This document shows, piece by piece, positions 1 to 7,770 of a stretch of DNA of 43,459 bases; position 1 is the stretch's first letter; every line of letters starts with the position of its first letter. A program made the translations under genes and the position numbers. Source of the stretch: Bacteroidales bacterium (GTDB lineage: Bacteria; Bacteroidota; Bacteroidia; Bacteroidales; UBA10428); NCBI GenBank assembly GCA_016929525.1, contig JAFGIP010000058.1:1-43459 (forward strand), in the 5' to 3' direction. The notes beneath the pieces were generated by a model that worked only from the letters and a program-made list of their open reading frames with translations, had not been told where the DNA came from and did not search any database.

Positions 1-1
1 A

Positions 2-86
2 TGATTGGCCAACCATTTTAAATCAATTAACAATTATATTTGAAAATAGAATTTAAAGGGATGACACACTTAAATGAACACTCCCT
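2..86 (+). repeat. Left copy of 85-bp terminal inverted repeat
   Basis: These 85 bases match the reverse complement of the last 85 bases of the window (43375-43459) without mismatch; identity stops at base 87. The unit is AT-rich, contains a TATATTTG box (35-42) of the Bacteroidota -7 type and an ATG at 74-76 that opens a few codons, so it looks like the upstream region and first codons of a repeated gene. Both copies point inward. A contig-end repeat from assembly, or a genuine inverted repeat flanking 43 kb, are both possible. Confidence 0.95.
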
Positions 87-105
87 ATTTTAACAATTAC
101 ACTCC

Positions 106-129
106 CAATTAAACAATTAAACAATTAAA
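106..129. repeat. Short tandem repeat, (CAATTAAA)x3
   Basis: Three perfect head-to-tail copies of the octamer CAATTAAA lie just after the stop codon of birA (134) and just inside the left terminal repeat. A tract like this can change copy number by slipped-strand replication. I see no regulatory role, because it is downstream of birA and no plus-strand gene follows closely. Confidence 0.85.
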
Positions 130-133
130 CGTC

Positions 134-862
134 TCACATATATTCCACTTCTCCAAACAGATACTTTTTAATTTCACCATTCAAATGCTGAAGTTTTAGC
201 TCTCCGTTCTTTCTTATTCCGATAACAGCAGCCTCAACAATTTCACCTTTCACTTTATAGTGTGATACTGTATCTCTTAAATATAACTGGTTATTATATT
301 CATTATGAATAAAGATAAAATCATTAATCGTTAGTTGGTGATATCTTATATCCAGAGCTTTAAGAATCTGATTCAACAGTTCCTCTCTGTCCATACCTCT
401 TTTTATAATCTGTTTAATGGATATCGGATTAGGTAAATCCTCCGGAAAATCTGTTTCATTTACATTCAGTCCTATTCCTACAATACACGTCTGCACCTTA
501 TCCTGATTTATTATATTTTCAATAAGCAGTCCTGCTAATTTTTTATTTCTCCAATATATATCATTGGGCCATTTAATTGTAGTTTCAATACCAACCGATT
601 TTAAAGCATCGGTTATCGCCAGCGAGATAAATTCCGTAAGAAAAAAATGATCGCCGGCAGAAATTCCGGGTTTAAACAAAATACTAAATATCAAATTCAT
701 TCCTTTTGCCGAATGCCACCCGTTATTTCCACGTCCTCGGCCTTCTGACTGATAGTCTGCCATAATTACAGTGCCTTCCGGGATTTCACCACTTTTAAGT
801 AAACTCTTCAGGTAATTGTTTGTTGAGCTTACAGTATCAAGCTTTTGGATTAAATATTCCAC
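134..862 (-). CDS. birA: Biotin--[acetyl-CoA carboxylase] ligase, BirA-type, lacking the repressor domain
   Basis: This enzyme activates biotin as biotinyl-AMP and transfers it to the lysine of biotin carboxyl carrier proteins. The 242-residue protein shows the biotin/AMP-binding loop GRGRGNNGW (residues 41-49) and the KWPND motif (97-101) with the catalytic lysine, followed by the usual small C-terminal beta domain. It starts directly with the catalytic domain, so the N-terminal helix-turn-helix of E. coli BirA is absent and it should not act as the bio-operon repressor. The length fits the monofunctional class. It is divergent from rsfS across about 150 bp and ends close to the window edge. 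The start ATG at 862-860 precedes the conserved first strand directly. Confidence 0.93.
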   Translation of the reverse strand: MEYLIQKLDTVSSTNNYLKSLLKSGEIPEGTVIMADYQSEGRGRGNNGWHSAKGMNLIFSILFKPGISAGDHFFLTEFISLAITDALKSVGIETTIKWPNDIYWRNKKLAGLLIENIINQDKVQTCIVGIGLNVNETDFPEDLPNPISIKQIIKRGMDREELLNQILKALDIRYHQLTINDFIFIHNEYNNQLYLRDTVSHYKVKGEIVEAAVIGIRKNGELKLQHLNGEIKKYLFGEVEYM

Positions 863-990
863 TGGTTTGCCGGTTAGTATTGATAAACGAAATTAGGAAT
901 TTTTTAAATTGGTATTGTTATTGAATACATGCGATCGACAATAATTTTGCAGCGATGAACGCTTTAATTATATTTAAGTTATAAAATTAC

Positions 991-998
991 TACATTTG
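991..998 (+). promoter_or_regulatory. Probable -7 promoter box (TACATTTG) for rsfS-ftsH
   Basis: TACATTTG matches the Bacteroidota primary sigma factor -7 consensus TAnnTTTG. It lies 16 nt before the GTG start of rsfS, which would give a very short leader. I see no clear -33 TTTG at the usual 19-21 nt spacing, so the call rests on the -7 box and its position. Confidence 0.55.
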
Positions 999-1014
999 TG
1001 TTTCAATTTAAAAC

Positions 1015-1392
1015 GTGGTAAATAATCTATTGGGAAACAACGATTTACTGTTAAACAATATTGTAGAAGGAATTTTAGAGAAGAAAGGTCAGGAAATTGT
1101 TGACCTCGACTTAACAGACGTTCAGAATGCATTCTGCGATCATTTTATAATCTGCCATGCAGATTCAAATACACAGGTAAGTGCAATTGCTGACTCTGTT
1201 GAGAAAAAAGTAAAAGAAGAGCTTAATCAAACTGCCGGGCACCGCGAAGGTCTAAAAAATGCAATGTGGATATTACTGGAATTTAACGGTATTATTGTCC
1301 ATGTTTTTCAGAAAGAATTCCGCGATTTTTATCGTCTCGAAGAGCTATGGGGCGATGCCCGAATTTTAAAAATTGAGGAAAGTTTTATTTAA
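1015..1392 (+). CDS. rsfS: Ribosomal silencing factor RsfS (YbeB/Iojap family)
   Basis: RsfS binds ribosomal protein uL14 on the 50S subunit and blocks subunit joining, lowering translation in starvation or stationary phase. The 125-residue protein is a typical single Iojap domain: the segment around DLTDVQNAFCDHFIICHADS, then AGHREGLKNAMWILLEFN, then VHVFQKEFRDFYRLEELWGDA near the C-terminus, all family landmarks. The start is GTG at 1015; the TAnnTTTG box just upstream supports it and no ATG fits better. It ends 12 nt before ftsH, so the two are very likely co-transcribed, a common Bacteroidota arrangement. Confidence 0.93.
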   Translation: MVNNLLGNNDLLLNNIVEGILEKKGQEIVDLDLTDVQNAFCDHFIICHADSNTQVSAIADSVEKKVKEELNQTAGHREGLKNAMWILLEFNGIIVHVFQKEFRDFYRLEELWGDARILKIEESFI

Positions 1393-1404
1393 TGATTTCA
1401 AAAA

Positions 1405-3507
1405 ATGGCAGAGAACAAACAGAATCCGATAAGAGATAAAATGAACGAGGGTAAAAAACCCGATCCGAATGATAATAAGAATAAAAATAAATTCAGTTCA
1501 TTTCTTATTCCTGTCATTATTGGAATGACACTCATTTCGATGTTCATGTTCAATAAAGGAAGGAGCCCCATTCCTGTTGACTGGAGAACCTTTAAGAGCG
1601 AAATGCTGTTGGAGCATGATGTTGAAAGAATTGTAATTGTAAACCAGACATTTGCTGAAATATATATCAAACAAGACAGGCTCGACAGTCCTAAGTACAG
1701 TGAAGTACTTAACAGGGGATTAAATAAATTTGCGCGAACAGGTCCGCATTACCAGTATAATTTTCCATCGGTCGATAATTTTATTACCATGCTTGAGGAA
1801 GCTCAGGTCAATTTCAGTGATGATGAAAAAATATACCCAGGCAGCGAGGTTAGAAAAGACATATTTAATGAATTGTTAGCCTGGTTACTTCCTGTTGCTA
1901 TACTTGTCGTAATATGGCTTATTATTTTCCGCAGGATGAGCGGTGCCGGAGGCGGTCCGGGTGGTGCCGGTAATATTTTTAATGTAGGAAAATCGAGGGC
2001 AAAGATATTTGATAAAGACACCAATGTTAAGGTAGACTTTAAAGATGTTGCAGGTCTTGAAGAAGCCAAGCTGGAGGTAATGGAAATAGTTGAATTCCTG
2101 AAAAAACCAAAAAAATATACAGAGCTTGGGGGGAAGATACCTAAAGGAGCACTTCTGGTTGGCCCTCCGGGAACAGGGAAAACATTACTTGCAAAAGCCG
2201 TAGCCGGTGAAGCCAATGTGCCTTTCTTTTCCATGTCTGGTTCCGATTTCGTTGAAATGTTTGTTGGTGTTGGAGCATCACGCGTCAGAGACCTTTTTAA
2301 ACAGGCAAAGGAGAAAGCACCCTGCATTGTATTTATTGATGAAATTGATGCTATTGGACGTGCCAGAGGTAAGAACCCGAATTTCGGTGCCAACGACGAG
2401 CGCGAAAACACCCTGAACCAGCTTTTAACAGAAATGGATGGGTTCGCTTCAAATTCAGGTGTTATTATTCTTGCAGCTACCAACCGTGCTGATATCTTGG
2501 ACAGGGCACTACTCCGTGCTGGAAGGTTCGACAGGCAAATACATGTTGAACTACCTGATATGAATGAGCGAGCAGAAATTTTTAAAGTTCATTTGCAACC
2601 GCTTAAGCTGGAGAAAGATCTTCAGATCGAATTTCTGGCAAAACAGACTCCGGGATTTTCAGGAGCTGATATTGCTAATGTTTGTAACGAAGCTGCACTC
2701 ATTGCTGCCAGAAAGAATAAAAAGAATGTTCAAAAGCAAGATTTTCTCGATGCTATCGACAGAATTATTGGCGGATTGGAAAAGAAAAACAAGATTATAA
2801 CACAGCAGGAAAAAACAACCATTGCATATCACGAAGCCGGACATGCAACAGTAAGCTGGATGCTTGAACATGCCAGCCCTTTGGTAAAAGTAACCATTAT
2901 TCCCCGCGGTAAAGCACTCGGTGCGGCCTGGTACCTGCCTGACGAAAGACAGATAACCACGCGTGAGCAGCTGCTCGACGAAATGTGTTCTGCACTGGGA
3001 GGAAGAGCTTCTGAAGAATTAAATTTTGGGAGGGTGTCAACAGGAGCACTTAACGATCTGGAAAAAATCACTAAACAGGCTTTTGCCATGGTTACTTATT
3101 TTGGACTTAGCGATAAGATTGGAAATAAAAGCTATTACGACTCAACCGGGCAAAGTGAATATTCATTTACAAAACCATATAGCGAAAAAACTGCAGAATT
3201 AATCGATGAAGAGGTAAGCAAACTTATTGATGAACAATATAGCCGGGCTAAAAAAATTCTTGTCGATAATAAGGAAGGACTTTCAAAGCTTGCAAAAATA
3301 CTTCTTGAAAAAGAAGTAATTTTCACTGAAGACCTCGAAAAGATATTTGGTAAAAGGGTTTTTAATCCCGACGAAATGCCTATGGTAGATACTGCCAGAA
3401 AAAATAATGCAAACCAAAAAAAGAAAAAAGTTGCATCTAAAACTGTCACAAAAAAACCAGTAAATAAAAAAGAAGCAGCTGTAAAAAAGAAAGCGGAAAC
3501 GAGTTAA
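1405..3507 (+). CDS. ftsH: ATP-dependent zinc metalloprotease FtsH
   Basis: FtsH is the membrane-bound AAA+ protease that extracts and degrades misfolded membrane proteins and some short-lived cytosolic proteins. The 700-residue protein has an N-terminal TM segment (about 30-50), a periplasmic region of roughly 110 residues, a second TM segment (about 157-176), a Gly-rich linker, then the AAA module. Walker A GPPGTGKT is at 253-260, followed by the FIDEIDAIGR Walker B and the second region of homology. The zinc site HEAGH is at 476-480. The last 45 residues are a Lys-rich low-complexity tail. All key residues are present. It is translated after rsfS (12-nt gap), and a hairpin lies 25 nt after the stop. 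Confidence 0.97.
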   Translation: MAENKQNPIRDKMNEGKKPDPNDNKNKNKFSSFLIPVIIGMTLISMFMFNKGRSPIPVDWRTFKSEMLLEHDVERIVIVNQTFAEIYIKQDRLDSPKYSEVLNRGLNKFARTGPHYQYNFPSVDNFITMLEEAQVNFSDDEKIYPGSEVRKDIFNELLAWLLPVAILVVIWLIIFRRMSGAGGGPGGAGNIFNVGKSRAKIFDKDTNVKVDFKDVAGLEEAKLEVMEIVEFLKKPKKYTELGGKIPKGALLVGPPGTGKTLLAKAVAGEANVPFFSMSGSDFVEMFVGVGASRVRDLFKQAKEKAPCIVFIDEIDAIGRARGKNPNFGANDERENTLNQLLTEMDGFASNSGVIILAATNRADILDRALLRAGRFDRQIHVELPDMNERAEIFKVHLQPLKLEKDLQIEFLAKQTPGFSGADIANVCNEAALIAARKNKKNVQKQDFLDAIDRIIGGLEKKNKIITQQEKTTIAYHEAGHATVSWMLEHASPLVKVTIIPRGKALGAAWYLPDERQITTREQLLDEMCSALGGRASEELNFGRVSTGALNDLEKITKQAFAMVTYFGLSDKIGNKSYYDSTGQSEYSFTKPYSEKTAELIDEEVSKLIDEQYSRAKKILVDNKEGLSKLAKILLEKEVIFTEDLEKIFGKRVFNPDEMPMVDTARKNNANQKKKKVASKTVTKKPVNKKEAAVKKKAETS

Positions 3508-3531
3508 CTTAAATATATCTTTTTTAATAAT

Positions 3532-3560
3532 AAGGTGCGTTTTTATTGCTCACCTTTTTT
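3532..3560 (+). terminator. Possible weak rho-independent terminator after ftsH
   Basis: AAGGTG (3532-3537) pairs with CACCTT (3551-3556) around a 13-nt loop, and the second arm runs into a T-rich tract (TTTTATTATT). The stem is only 6 bp, so termination may be partial, and the following DUF2007-cdsA-psd genes could still receive read-through. Confidence 0.45.
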
Positions 3561-3652
3561 ATTATTCATTACTGAACCTTTTTTGATATAATTTCATCAG
3601 AATTTAAAAAAGAAAATTTGCAAACCTTTGTGCATTCAGTATATATTCGCAT

Positions 3653-3865
3653 ATGGAAAAAAACTGGGTTTGTATTTTTAAAAGTAATACCGCATACCTC
3701 GCTGAAATAGCCAAAGATGTGCTCATTGAAAAAGAAATTGATGCGGTTGTTATAAATAAACAAGACTCAAATTATCATTTTGGTTTTTATGAGTTGTATG
3801 TTGAACGTAATAATGCAGTTCGTGGAAAATATATTCTAAATGCAATTGAAGACACTTCAACATAA
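3653..3865 (+). CDS. DUF2007-family small protein
   Basis: A 70-residue protein resembling the DUF2007 family ('putative signal transducing protein'), a small ferredoxin-like alpha/beta fold with no proven function. It opens with WVCIFKSNTAYLAEIAKDVL, matching the family pattern of a strand followed by a helix that begins near 'A..a..aLe..gI', and continues with an EIDAVVINKQDS strand and an FYELYVERNN segment. It has no signal peptide or TM helix, so it is cytosolic. The ATG at 3653 begins directly at the conserved strand. It sits between ftsH and cdsA as in many Bacteroidota, 36 nt upstream of cdsA, which hints at a membrane-homeostasis role, but this is context only. Confidence 0.8.
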   Translation: MEKNWVCIFKSNTAYLAEIAKDVLIEKEIDAVVINKQDSNYHFGFYELYVERNNAVRGKYILNAIEDTST

Positions 3866-3901
3866 AAGAATAACGATGCATTCCCTGAAAAGTAATCATA
3901 C

Positions 3902-4714
3902 ATGAAAAATATTCTTATAAGAACACTTACCGGTTCAGTTTATGTCGCCCTCATTATTGTTTCCCTGCTATTACATCCAATATTCTTTGGTCTGATAACA
4001 GTAATTTTAAACTATATTTCTTTACGTGAATTCTCGCGTATTTACTCTGAACTTGGTGTAAAAACAACTGGTAAGTGGGTCATAATTAATTCTGTGTTTT
4101 TTCTGCTTTCAGTTCTTATTATCAGTATGGATATGCAGCCCGGTTATGTAATAATTCCTGTGGTACTTTTGTTTCTTATTATACCTGTTTCCGCATTATA
4201 TACCCGGAATGGAAATCCAAGTTATATAATGGCAGTAACTATGTTTGGCAGTATATATATAACTCTGCCGCTAATCCTGCTAAACCTGATCCAGCAAATA
4301 TCTTTACAGACCAATATTCCGTTCACTCTGGCAATCTTTGTTATTATCTGGACCAATGATACTTTTGCTTATCTAGTCGGTTTGGCTATTGGCAGAAACA
4401 GGATATTTGAACGTATTTCACCAAAGAAATCATGGGAAGGATTTTTTGGCGGACTGGTTATGGGAATTTTAGCATCCCTCGTTATATATTATTTATATCC
4501 CGATCCGGGACTGATAAACTGGGTAACCATCGGGTTTCTGACAATTATAGCTTGCATATTTGGCGATTTTGTTGAATCTTCGCTAAAAAGAACGGCAGCC
4601 GTCAAAGATTCGGGAACTATAATGCCCGGACATGGTGGTATTTTAGACAGAGCAGACTCTTTGCTTTTTGTGAGCCCGATTATTTATATAATCCTGATGA
4701 TAATTATTAAATAG
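3902..4714 (+). CDS. cdsA: Phosphatidate cytidylyltransferase (CDP-diglyceride synthase)
   Basis: CdsA converts phosphatidic acid and CTP to CDP-diacylglycerol, the branch point for phospholipid synthesis. The 270-residue protein is almost wholly hydrophobic with about seven to eight TM segments. It carries the full family signature near the C-terminus: SSLKR, then VKDSG (from residue 234), then the PGHGGILDRAD block with the metal-binding aspartates. The segment WTNDTFAYLVG and SPKKSWEGFFGG are also typical. The stop lies 9 nt before psd, and the two act in the same pathway, with phosphatidylserine synthase (not in this window) between them. Confidence 0.95.
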   Translation: MKNILIRTLTGSVYVALIIVSLLLHPIFFGLITVILNYISLREFSRIYSELGVKTTGKWVIINSVFFLLSVLIISMDMQPGYVIIPVVLLFLIIPVSALYTRNGNPSYIMAVTMFGSIYITLPLILLNLIQQISLQTNIPFTLAIFVIIWTNDTFAYLVGLAIGRNRIFERISPKKSWEGFFGGLVMGILASLVIYYLYPDPGLINWVTIGFLTIIACIFGDFVESSLKRTAAVKDSGTIMPGHGGILDRADSLLFVSPIIYIILMIIIK

Positions 4715-4723
4715 ATCCATACC

Positions 4724-5377
4724 ATGAAACTTCACAAGGAAGGACGTACTGTAATAATAATTGCTTTTCTGGCACTACTGGCATTAGCTTTCATTTCATG
4801 GTATATCCCCGTGCAATTTATATTTAAGGTAACTATTATATCACCCCTGTTCATACTTTTCCTTCTTATTATCTGGTTTTTCAGAGTTCCGGGAAGAAAG
4901 TGCGATCAAATAGAAAACCTGGTTTACGCTCCTGCCGACGGAAAAATTGTAGTAATTGAAAAAACAGAGGAAAAAGAATATTTCAAAGACGAAAGAATAC
5001 AAATATCCATATTTATGTCACCGTTAAATGTACATCAGAATGTTTACCCTGTTGGCGGTACTGTATCGTATATAAAATATCATAAGGGAAATTACCTGGT
5101 GGCATGGCATCCGAAATCATCAACAGAGAACGAAAGGTGCACCATTGTGATCAGAAAAGATGACGGGACCGAAATACTTGTCAAACAAATTGCAGGTGCC
5201 GTAGCCCGCAGAATCTGCACTTATTCAAAAGTAAATGACATTGCTCCTGCCGGAAGAGAGCTGGGTTTCATAAAATTTGGTTCGCGTGTTGATGTCTTCC
5301 TGCCGGTAAATGCAAAAATCACATGTAAAGTCGGACAGAAATCCGTTGGCAGACTAACAGTGCTGGCAGAGTTGTAA
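4724..5377 (+). CDS. psd: Phosphatidylserine decarboxylase proenzyme, short type
   Basis: This enzyme makes phosphatidylethanolamine from phosphatidylserine with a pyruvoyl group created by self-cleavage. The 217-residue protein matches the short (archaeal/Bacteroidota-type) class. Two N-terminal hydrophobic segments (about 10-55) anchor it in the membrane. The core includes the YAPADGKI strand, the FMSPLNVHQNVYPVGG block with a conserved histidine, and the cleavage site FGSR, where cutting between Gly186 and Ser187 would convert Ser187 into the pyruvoyl group. It is translated 9 nt after cdsA. Confidence 0.94.
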   Translation: MKLHKEGRTVIIIAFLALLALAFISWYIPVQFIFKVTIISPLFILFLLIIWFFRVPGRKCDQIENLVYAPADGKIVVIEKTEEKEYFKDERIQISIFMSPLNVHQNVYPVGGTVSYIKYHKGNYLVAWHPKSSTENERCTIVIRKDDGTEILVKQIAGAVARRICTYSKVNDIAPAGRELGFIKFGSRVDVFLPVNAKITCKVGQKSVGRLTVLAEL

Positions 5378-5392
5378 ATTATTAACCATAAA

Positions 5393-5431
5393 CCTGCCTG
5401 CAAACCTTAGGTATGTATACCGGCAGGCAGG
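5393..5431. repeat. REP-like palindrome after psd
   Basis: CCTGCCTGC (5393-5401) is perfectly inverted as GCAGGCAGG (5423-5431), and the loop itself contains GGTAT/ATACC. The G+C-rich stem stands out from its AT-rich setting. No T-tract follows, so it resembles a dispersed extragenic palindrome more than a classical terminator, though it may help end the cdsA-psd transcript. Confidence 0.7.
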
Positions 5432-5516
5432 GTGAAACAAAGGGAATACTTAAAAATTTAAAGTTGAATTTCCTGGTTATTCAAACCTTTGACGCCATTG
5501 TATAGTACTTTGAGCG

Positions 5517-5646
5517 CTTTGTGGTAAAATAATTAAATCTGGTTGCATTTATTTATTACCACAAAGTAGTTATGTTTGAAAAAGCATAAGCTAAAATTAT
5601 TTTAAATTAGAGAATAGCAAATACTAATTAAAATACAAAGCTTATG
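5517..5646 (+). ncRNA. Two hairpins upstream of the IS110 transposase; candidate bridge-RNA region
   Basis: Hairpin A pairs CTTTGTGGTAA (5517-5527) with TTACCACAAAG (5556-5566), 11 perfect bp and a 28-nt loop. Hairpin B pairs CATAAGCT (5585-5592) with AGCTTATG (5639-5646), extended inside by ATTTTAAATTAG (5599-5610) against CTAATTAAAAT (5624-5634); its last three bases are the transposase ATG. IS110 elements are known to encode a structured bridge RNA in their non-coding end that specifies donor and target. Location and structure fit, but the loops are not matched to any target here and the element ends are unknown. Confidence 0.35.
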
Positions 5647-6728
5647 CAAACGAAAGTTACAAAAGATTTATTCATAGACCAGTCATTGTATATTGGAATA
5701 GATTATCATAAAAAAAAGTTGGAAGGTTACCATTTTGGGAGAACAGTATGAGCATAAAACAATGAGCCAAAATCCTGATCCTGTTATATTGGCAGATTAC
5801 TTAAACAGTAATTTTCCTGGAGGCATTTTTCATGCTGTATACGAAGCAGGTTTTAGTGGTTTTGGAGCATGTAGAGAATTACAAAAACTTGGAATAAATT
5901 GTTCTGTAATTCACCCGGCTGGTTTACCAACATGTCAAAAAGAACGCCAATAAAAAAACGGATAAGGCTGATAGTCGGAAGGTGGCAAGATCATTACGAT
6001 CAAATGAATTAGAAGCCATTCATATACCCGAGAGAAAACTTGAAGCCGACAGAGCTTTATTACGCCAAAGATTTAGAATAGTAAAGGACATAGCCCGAAC
6101 AAAGAACAGGGTGAAATCTCTGCTTCTACAATTTGGGATACCTATCCCAGCTAAGTTTACATCATCCCAGACTCGGCATTGGAGTAAAAATTACATCAAC
6201 GGGTTAAAAGAATTTACTATAAAAGAATAAAGTCTTAGACAAGTACTTGACAATTATATTGAGATAGGAGCAATGTTGAGAAAAGAACTTTTATTGGCCA
6301 ACAAACAGGTCCGAGGACTATCAAAACTACCAGAATACAGTGACAATTATAAATTATTGATTACTATACCGGACATAGGTATAACCACGGCAATAACCAT
6401 TTTAGTACAAATAGGTGATATAAAAAGATTTAAAAGGCTGGATGACCTCTGCAACTATATAGGTCTGGTTCCAAGAATGTATGCATCAGGAGATAAAGTT
6501 ATTACAGGTAAAATGATCAGGCGTGGCAGGAAAGAACTGAAAATAATGATGATAGAAGCTTCATGGGAAGCCATAAGGAAAGACCCTGCACTAATGATCA
6601 CGTTCAACGAACTGACCAAGAGAATGAACAAGTATAAAGCAATTATCAGAATAGTACGTAAAATGTTAAGCAGGGTAAGGTACGTATTAACTAATCAGGT
6701 TGAATACGAACTTGGAATAGTAAAATAA
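5644..6728 (+). pseudogene. IS110-family transposase, inactivated
   Basis: Conceptual repair gives a full-length IS110-type recombinase of about 360 residues. The DEDD (RuvC-like) half shows YIGIDYHKK, then AVYEAGFSGFGACREL, then TDKADSRKVARSL, so all four acidic positions survive. The C-terminal Tnp domain has LLITIPDIGITTAITIL, the YIGLVPRMYASGDK segment with the likely catalytic serine, and EASWEAIRKDP. Three lesions break it: a frameshift at an A8 tract (5710-5717), a second frameshift near 5935-5950, and an in-frame TAA at 6228-6230. The last block, 6231-6728, stays open. It lies between psd and a repeat-rich gap, with no other IS gene. I call it dead, because one frameshift could be programmed but the stop and second shift could not. 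Confidence 0.9.
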
Positions 6729-7239
6729 AATATATCTTAAAAGACCTTTGAAAATTGGATGGGGAACAAACGATATTTTGTGATTGCAGCACTCCTTTAT
6801 GAGAAGACTGCTACACAAAGGTTACGTCCCCTTCCTCTTTGATGTGAAAAATACTTTGCGTCAAAATCAAAAACAGACCGCTGATAGAAGATTAATTAAA
6901 GAGGTATCTTAAACAAAGATGTATGTTTTTTTTGTTAAGACACAAAGTAAATACTTCAAAATTCATAATCAATGTACTAGTTTATTGAATATTTGGTGCC
7001 TTTGTGAAGTACTTAGTGGCCTTCGTGGTGAATTATTTTATAAAACTGCACTTATTTCTAACTGCAAAAAACACCAAGGATAGCACGACGTAACACAAAG
7101 CAAATTCACAAAGTATACAAAGGGTTTTCTATACAGCATCCCATCAATTAATAATTTCTCTCTGAATAATTTTATTTTAATTAACAGTTTTTATATTCTT
7201 CTTAACTTGCTTTTAACAGCAGGTATCAGTGACCTCAAT
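6729..7239. other. Gene-free stretch with (C)TTTGTG repeat relics
   Basis: No coding sequence is credible here. The stretch holds many short CTTTGTG/CACAAAG words in both orientations (for example near 6814, 6940, 7000 and 7095-7120), of the sort often scattered between Bacteroidota genes. AGTACTTAGTGGC with CTTCGTGGTGAATTATTTT (7008-7039) resembles AGTACTTTGAGCG with CTTTGTGGTAAAATAATT (5504-5535) on the other side of the IS110 remnant. The right end of the IS element should be somewhere in this gap, but I cannot place it. Confidence 0.6.
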
Positions 7240-7247
7240 TATTTTTG
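7240..7247 (+). promoter_or_regulatory. Probable -7 promoter box (TATTTTTG) for the small secreted protein
   Basis: TATTTTTG matches TAnnTTTG exactly, 37 nt before the ATG at 7284. A TTG codon at 7245 lies inside this box and would extend the reading frame, but it would precede the transcription start, so the downstream ATG is preferred. There is no convincing -33 box. Confidence 0.5.
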
Positions 7248-7283
7248 AGCATAGAAATATTAATTAATAAAATTATGATTATT

Positions 7284-7511
7284 ATGAAAAAGCTTTCTTT
7301 CCTCTTTGCATTCACACTGCTTGTTGCTGTTTCGGCTTCCACGGTTGCAAGTCAGGTTACCATAACAAATGAAACATTTGTAGTCCAGGATGGAGATGAT
7401 AACAAAAAAGCAGAGAATGCCTCTGCTTCATCTGATGAAAAAAGCACAAGCGAAAAAGATAAAAAGGAAAGTTGTAAGAAAACGTGTTCAACACCTTGTG
7501 AAAAAAAATAA
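7284..7511 (+). CDS. Small secreted, charged, cysteine-containing protein of unknown function
   Basis: I do not recognise this protein. From the ATG at 7284 it is 75 residues: MKKLSFLFAFTLLVAVSAS is a clear signal peptide, with probable cleavage around VASQV. The mature part is about 50 residues, very hydrophilic and rich in Lys, Glu, Asp and Ser. It ends with four residues short of a repeat: ESCKKTCSTPCEKK, where three cysteines spaced four residues apart could bind metal or form disulfides. There is no lipobox. An in-frame ATG at 7275 is an alternative start. It stands alone between the IS110 scar and a palindromic element, and could be a metal-binding or stress-related periplasmic peptide, but that is a guess. 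Confidence 0.7.
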   Translation: MKKLSFLFAFTLLVAVSASTVASQVTITNETFVVQDGDDNKKAENASASSDEKSTSEKDKKESCKKTCSTPCEKK

Positions 7512-7539
7512 CTGATAAGGATTTATCGTTAACACATAG

Positions 7540-7667
7540 AGGGTGTCTAAAAAGCTTAAAGATACCGTCATTGCGAGGAGGAACGACGCGGCAATCTGTT
7601 TAAAATAAAATGCTAAGATTGCCTCACTTCGTCCGCAATGACGAAGTAATGACTTTTTAGGCACCCT
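7540..7667. mobile_element. MITE-like palindromic element
   Basis: A 128-bp sequence is nearly self-complementary. The outer arms AGGGTGTCTAAAAAG (7540-7554) and CTTTTTAGGCACCCT (7653-7667) pair with one mismatch. Inside, CGTCATTGCG (7566-7575) pairs with CGCAATGACG (7634-7643) and GGCAATCT (7590-7597) with AGATTGCC (7616-7623). The CGTCATTGCGAGGA...GGCAATC type of palindrome is a familiar dispersed repeat in many bacterial genomes. It codes for nothing. The second arm is followed by a T-tract, so it could also end transcription of the small secreted protein gene. Confidence 0.8.
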
Positions 7668-7770
7668 TTTTTTATTTATTATATTATAGAAAGCTGTAGT
7701 TCCGTATTTAGGTAAATCTTTTTTATTTTCGTCAGACTAATAAAAACTTTTACAACCCAGAATTATTAAT

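Noticed and set aside
1803-2483. Long open frame (226 codons) on the minus strand inside ftsH
   Set aside because: It mirrors the conserved FtsH AAA domain, has no start context and resembles no protein; ftsH codons explain it.
5710-5717. Programmed frameshift in the IS110 transposase
   Set aside because: IS110 transposases are usually one frame, and a second shift plus a stop codon show ordinary decay.
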